NCBI RefSeq assembly: GCF_025499605.1
Contig: NZ_JAFMVC010000010.1
Span: forward strand, 1-64,000
DNA length: 64,000 nucleotides
Reading direction: 5' to 3'
Origin: Carboxylicivirga litoralis
Lineage (GTDB): Bacteria; Bacteroidota; Bacteroidia; Bacteroidales; Marinilabiliaceae
Below, one piece after another: positions 63,462-64,000 of the stretch (within the stretch, counting starts at the first letter, position 1; each line of letters starts with the position of its first letter). Position numbers and translations under genes: made by a program. The notes below the pieces were generated by a model. That model did no database searches and was not told the DNA's origin. It saw only the letters and a program-made list of their open reading frames with translations.

Positions 63462-64000
63462 ATGAAAAAAATTCTTTCTACACTAATGTTAGCCATCATT
63501 ACTACATTAGTGATTGCTCAAGAAGAAAAACCTTTTAAGGTTGAAATACATGGTTTTGTTGGTGTTAATGCCTTTCTGGACACACGCCAAAGTGCAACCG
63601 CTCGTAACGGAAACATCTATTTATTTCCAAAACCAGCTAGTCTGGATGCAGAAGGCAATGATTTAAACGATAAAGCGTATTCGGATATTGATGCTGCGTT
63701 TAGCCGCTTCAATGTCGGAGTTTCCGGACCTGAAATTTTTGGCGCCAAAAGTTTTGCCTTTATCGAAGGCGATTTCTTAGGTGATAAAAATACCAGCCAC
63801 CAAGATGTAGGCTTCCGCCTGCGCCATGCCTTTATACGCCTTAACTGGGAGAAAACAAGCTTATTGGTTGGTCAGTACTGGCATCCATTATTTATTACCG
63901 AAAACTATGCTAACACTGTCAATCTAAGCTGTGGAACACCTTACAACCCACTAAATCGTCAACCCATGGTTCGCTTGGGCTATCAATTAAGTGATAAAAT
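63462..64000 (+). CDS. Porin-like outer-membrane protein, partial (3' end beyond window)
   Basis: The open frame runs from ATG 63462 to the window edge without a stop, giving at least 179 residues. It has a signal peptide (about 19 residues, ending VIAQ), then a beta-barrel-like N-terminus: VEIHGFVGVNAFLDTR, SRFNVGVSGPEIFG, AFIEGDFLGD, RHAFIRLNWEKTSLLVGQYW. The pattern of alternating strands is like DcaP-type or phosphate-selective-like porins. The C-terminus is missing, so the family is uncertain. It follows the MCP by 108 bases. Confidence 0.75.
   Translation, partial: MKKILSTLMLAIITTLVIAQEEKPFKVEIHGFVGVNAFLDTRQSATARNGNIYLFPKPASLDAEGNDLNDKAYSDIDAAFSRFNVGVSGPEIFGAKSFAFIEGDFLGDKNTSHQDVGFRLRHAFIRLNWEKTSLLVGQYWHPLFITENYANTVNLSCGTPYNPLNRQPMVRLGYQLSDK

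Overview
The window is a chromosomal segment of a Gram-negative Bacteroidota bacterium, probably of the Bacteroidales/Marinilabiliales side. The evidence is a complete porP-gldK-gldL-gldM-gldN type IX secretion core, a fused CcsB-CcsA cytochrome c maturation protein, a lysine-tailed topoisomerase I without zinc fingers, DUF4369/thioredoxin-like lipoproteins, a GH92 mannosidase, lipid A synthesis (lpxH), a C40-type carotenoid operon and repeated -7 boxes of the Bacteroidota type (TAnnTTTG). The lineage is an inference from gene content. No rRNA, tRNA, phage, transposase or CRISPR array was seen.

Layout. 0-1.5 kb: a YdeI/OmdA-like protein and a phosphoglycerate-mutase-type lipoprotein. 1.8-5.7 kb: a two-gene glycan unit, a GH92 alpha-mannosidase followed by a secreted EEP phosphoesterase with C-terminal carbohydrate-binding-like domains. 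5.7-7.9 kb: a DUF2797 protein and a U32 (TrhP-like) tRNA-modification protein. 7.9-16.4 kb: a surface-glycan locus with an LTA-synthase-type sulfatase-fold enzyme, two GT4 transferases, a HIT-cytidylyltransferase fusion, a CDP-glycerol glycerophosphotransferase-like protein and two tandem GT90/CAP10 transferases. This looks like a glycerol-phosphate (teichoic-acid-like) decoration pathway in a Gram-negative and is the most unusual part of the window. 16.5-20.6 kb: crtI-crtB-unknown-crtZ-lycopene cyclase, all on the minus strand with mostly overlapping starts and stops, predicted to make a zeaxanthin-type pigment. 20.8-30 kb: an acyl-CoA ligase, two redox-dead thioredoxin-fold lipoproteins, lpxH, a FabH-like synthase and PBP1A.

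30-39.5 kb: topA, a degenerate arginase-fold protein, then the type IX secretion genes porP, gldK, gldL, gldM and gldN. 39.7-45.6 kb: pyrH, a membrane-anchored redoxin with two unknown proteins, a YbaK-type deacylase, a Nim-like flavoprotein, an MFS transporter and a YceI protein. 45.6-49.7 kb: a pirin, an AraC regulator and a two-component system whose kinase has a cysteine-bearing periplasmic sensor, divergent from a small secreted Cys/Lys-rich protein. 49.7-53.1 kb: an MCP and a YgjP metallopeptidase surrounded by gene-poor DNA packed with palindromic and direct repeats. 53.1-64 kb: dGTPase, AraC regulator, a mini-lipoprotein, a TPR protein, thiol peroxidase, CcsBA, a Cache-domain MCP and the start of a porin-like outer-membrane protein cut by the window edge.

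Several convergent gene pairs are separated by strong bidirectional hairpin terminators. Some genes need TTG or GTG starts (crtI, lpxH, the arginase-like gene, the YgjP gene), and these were chosen because no in-frame ATG keeps the conserved N-terminus.
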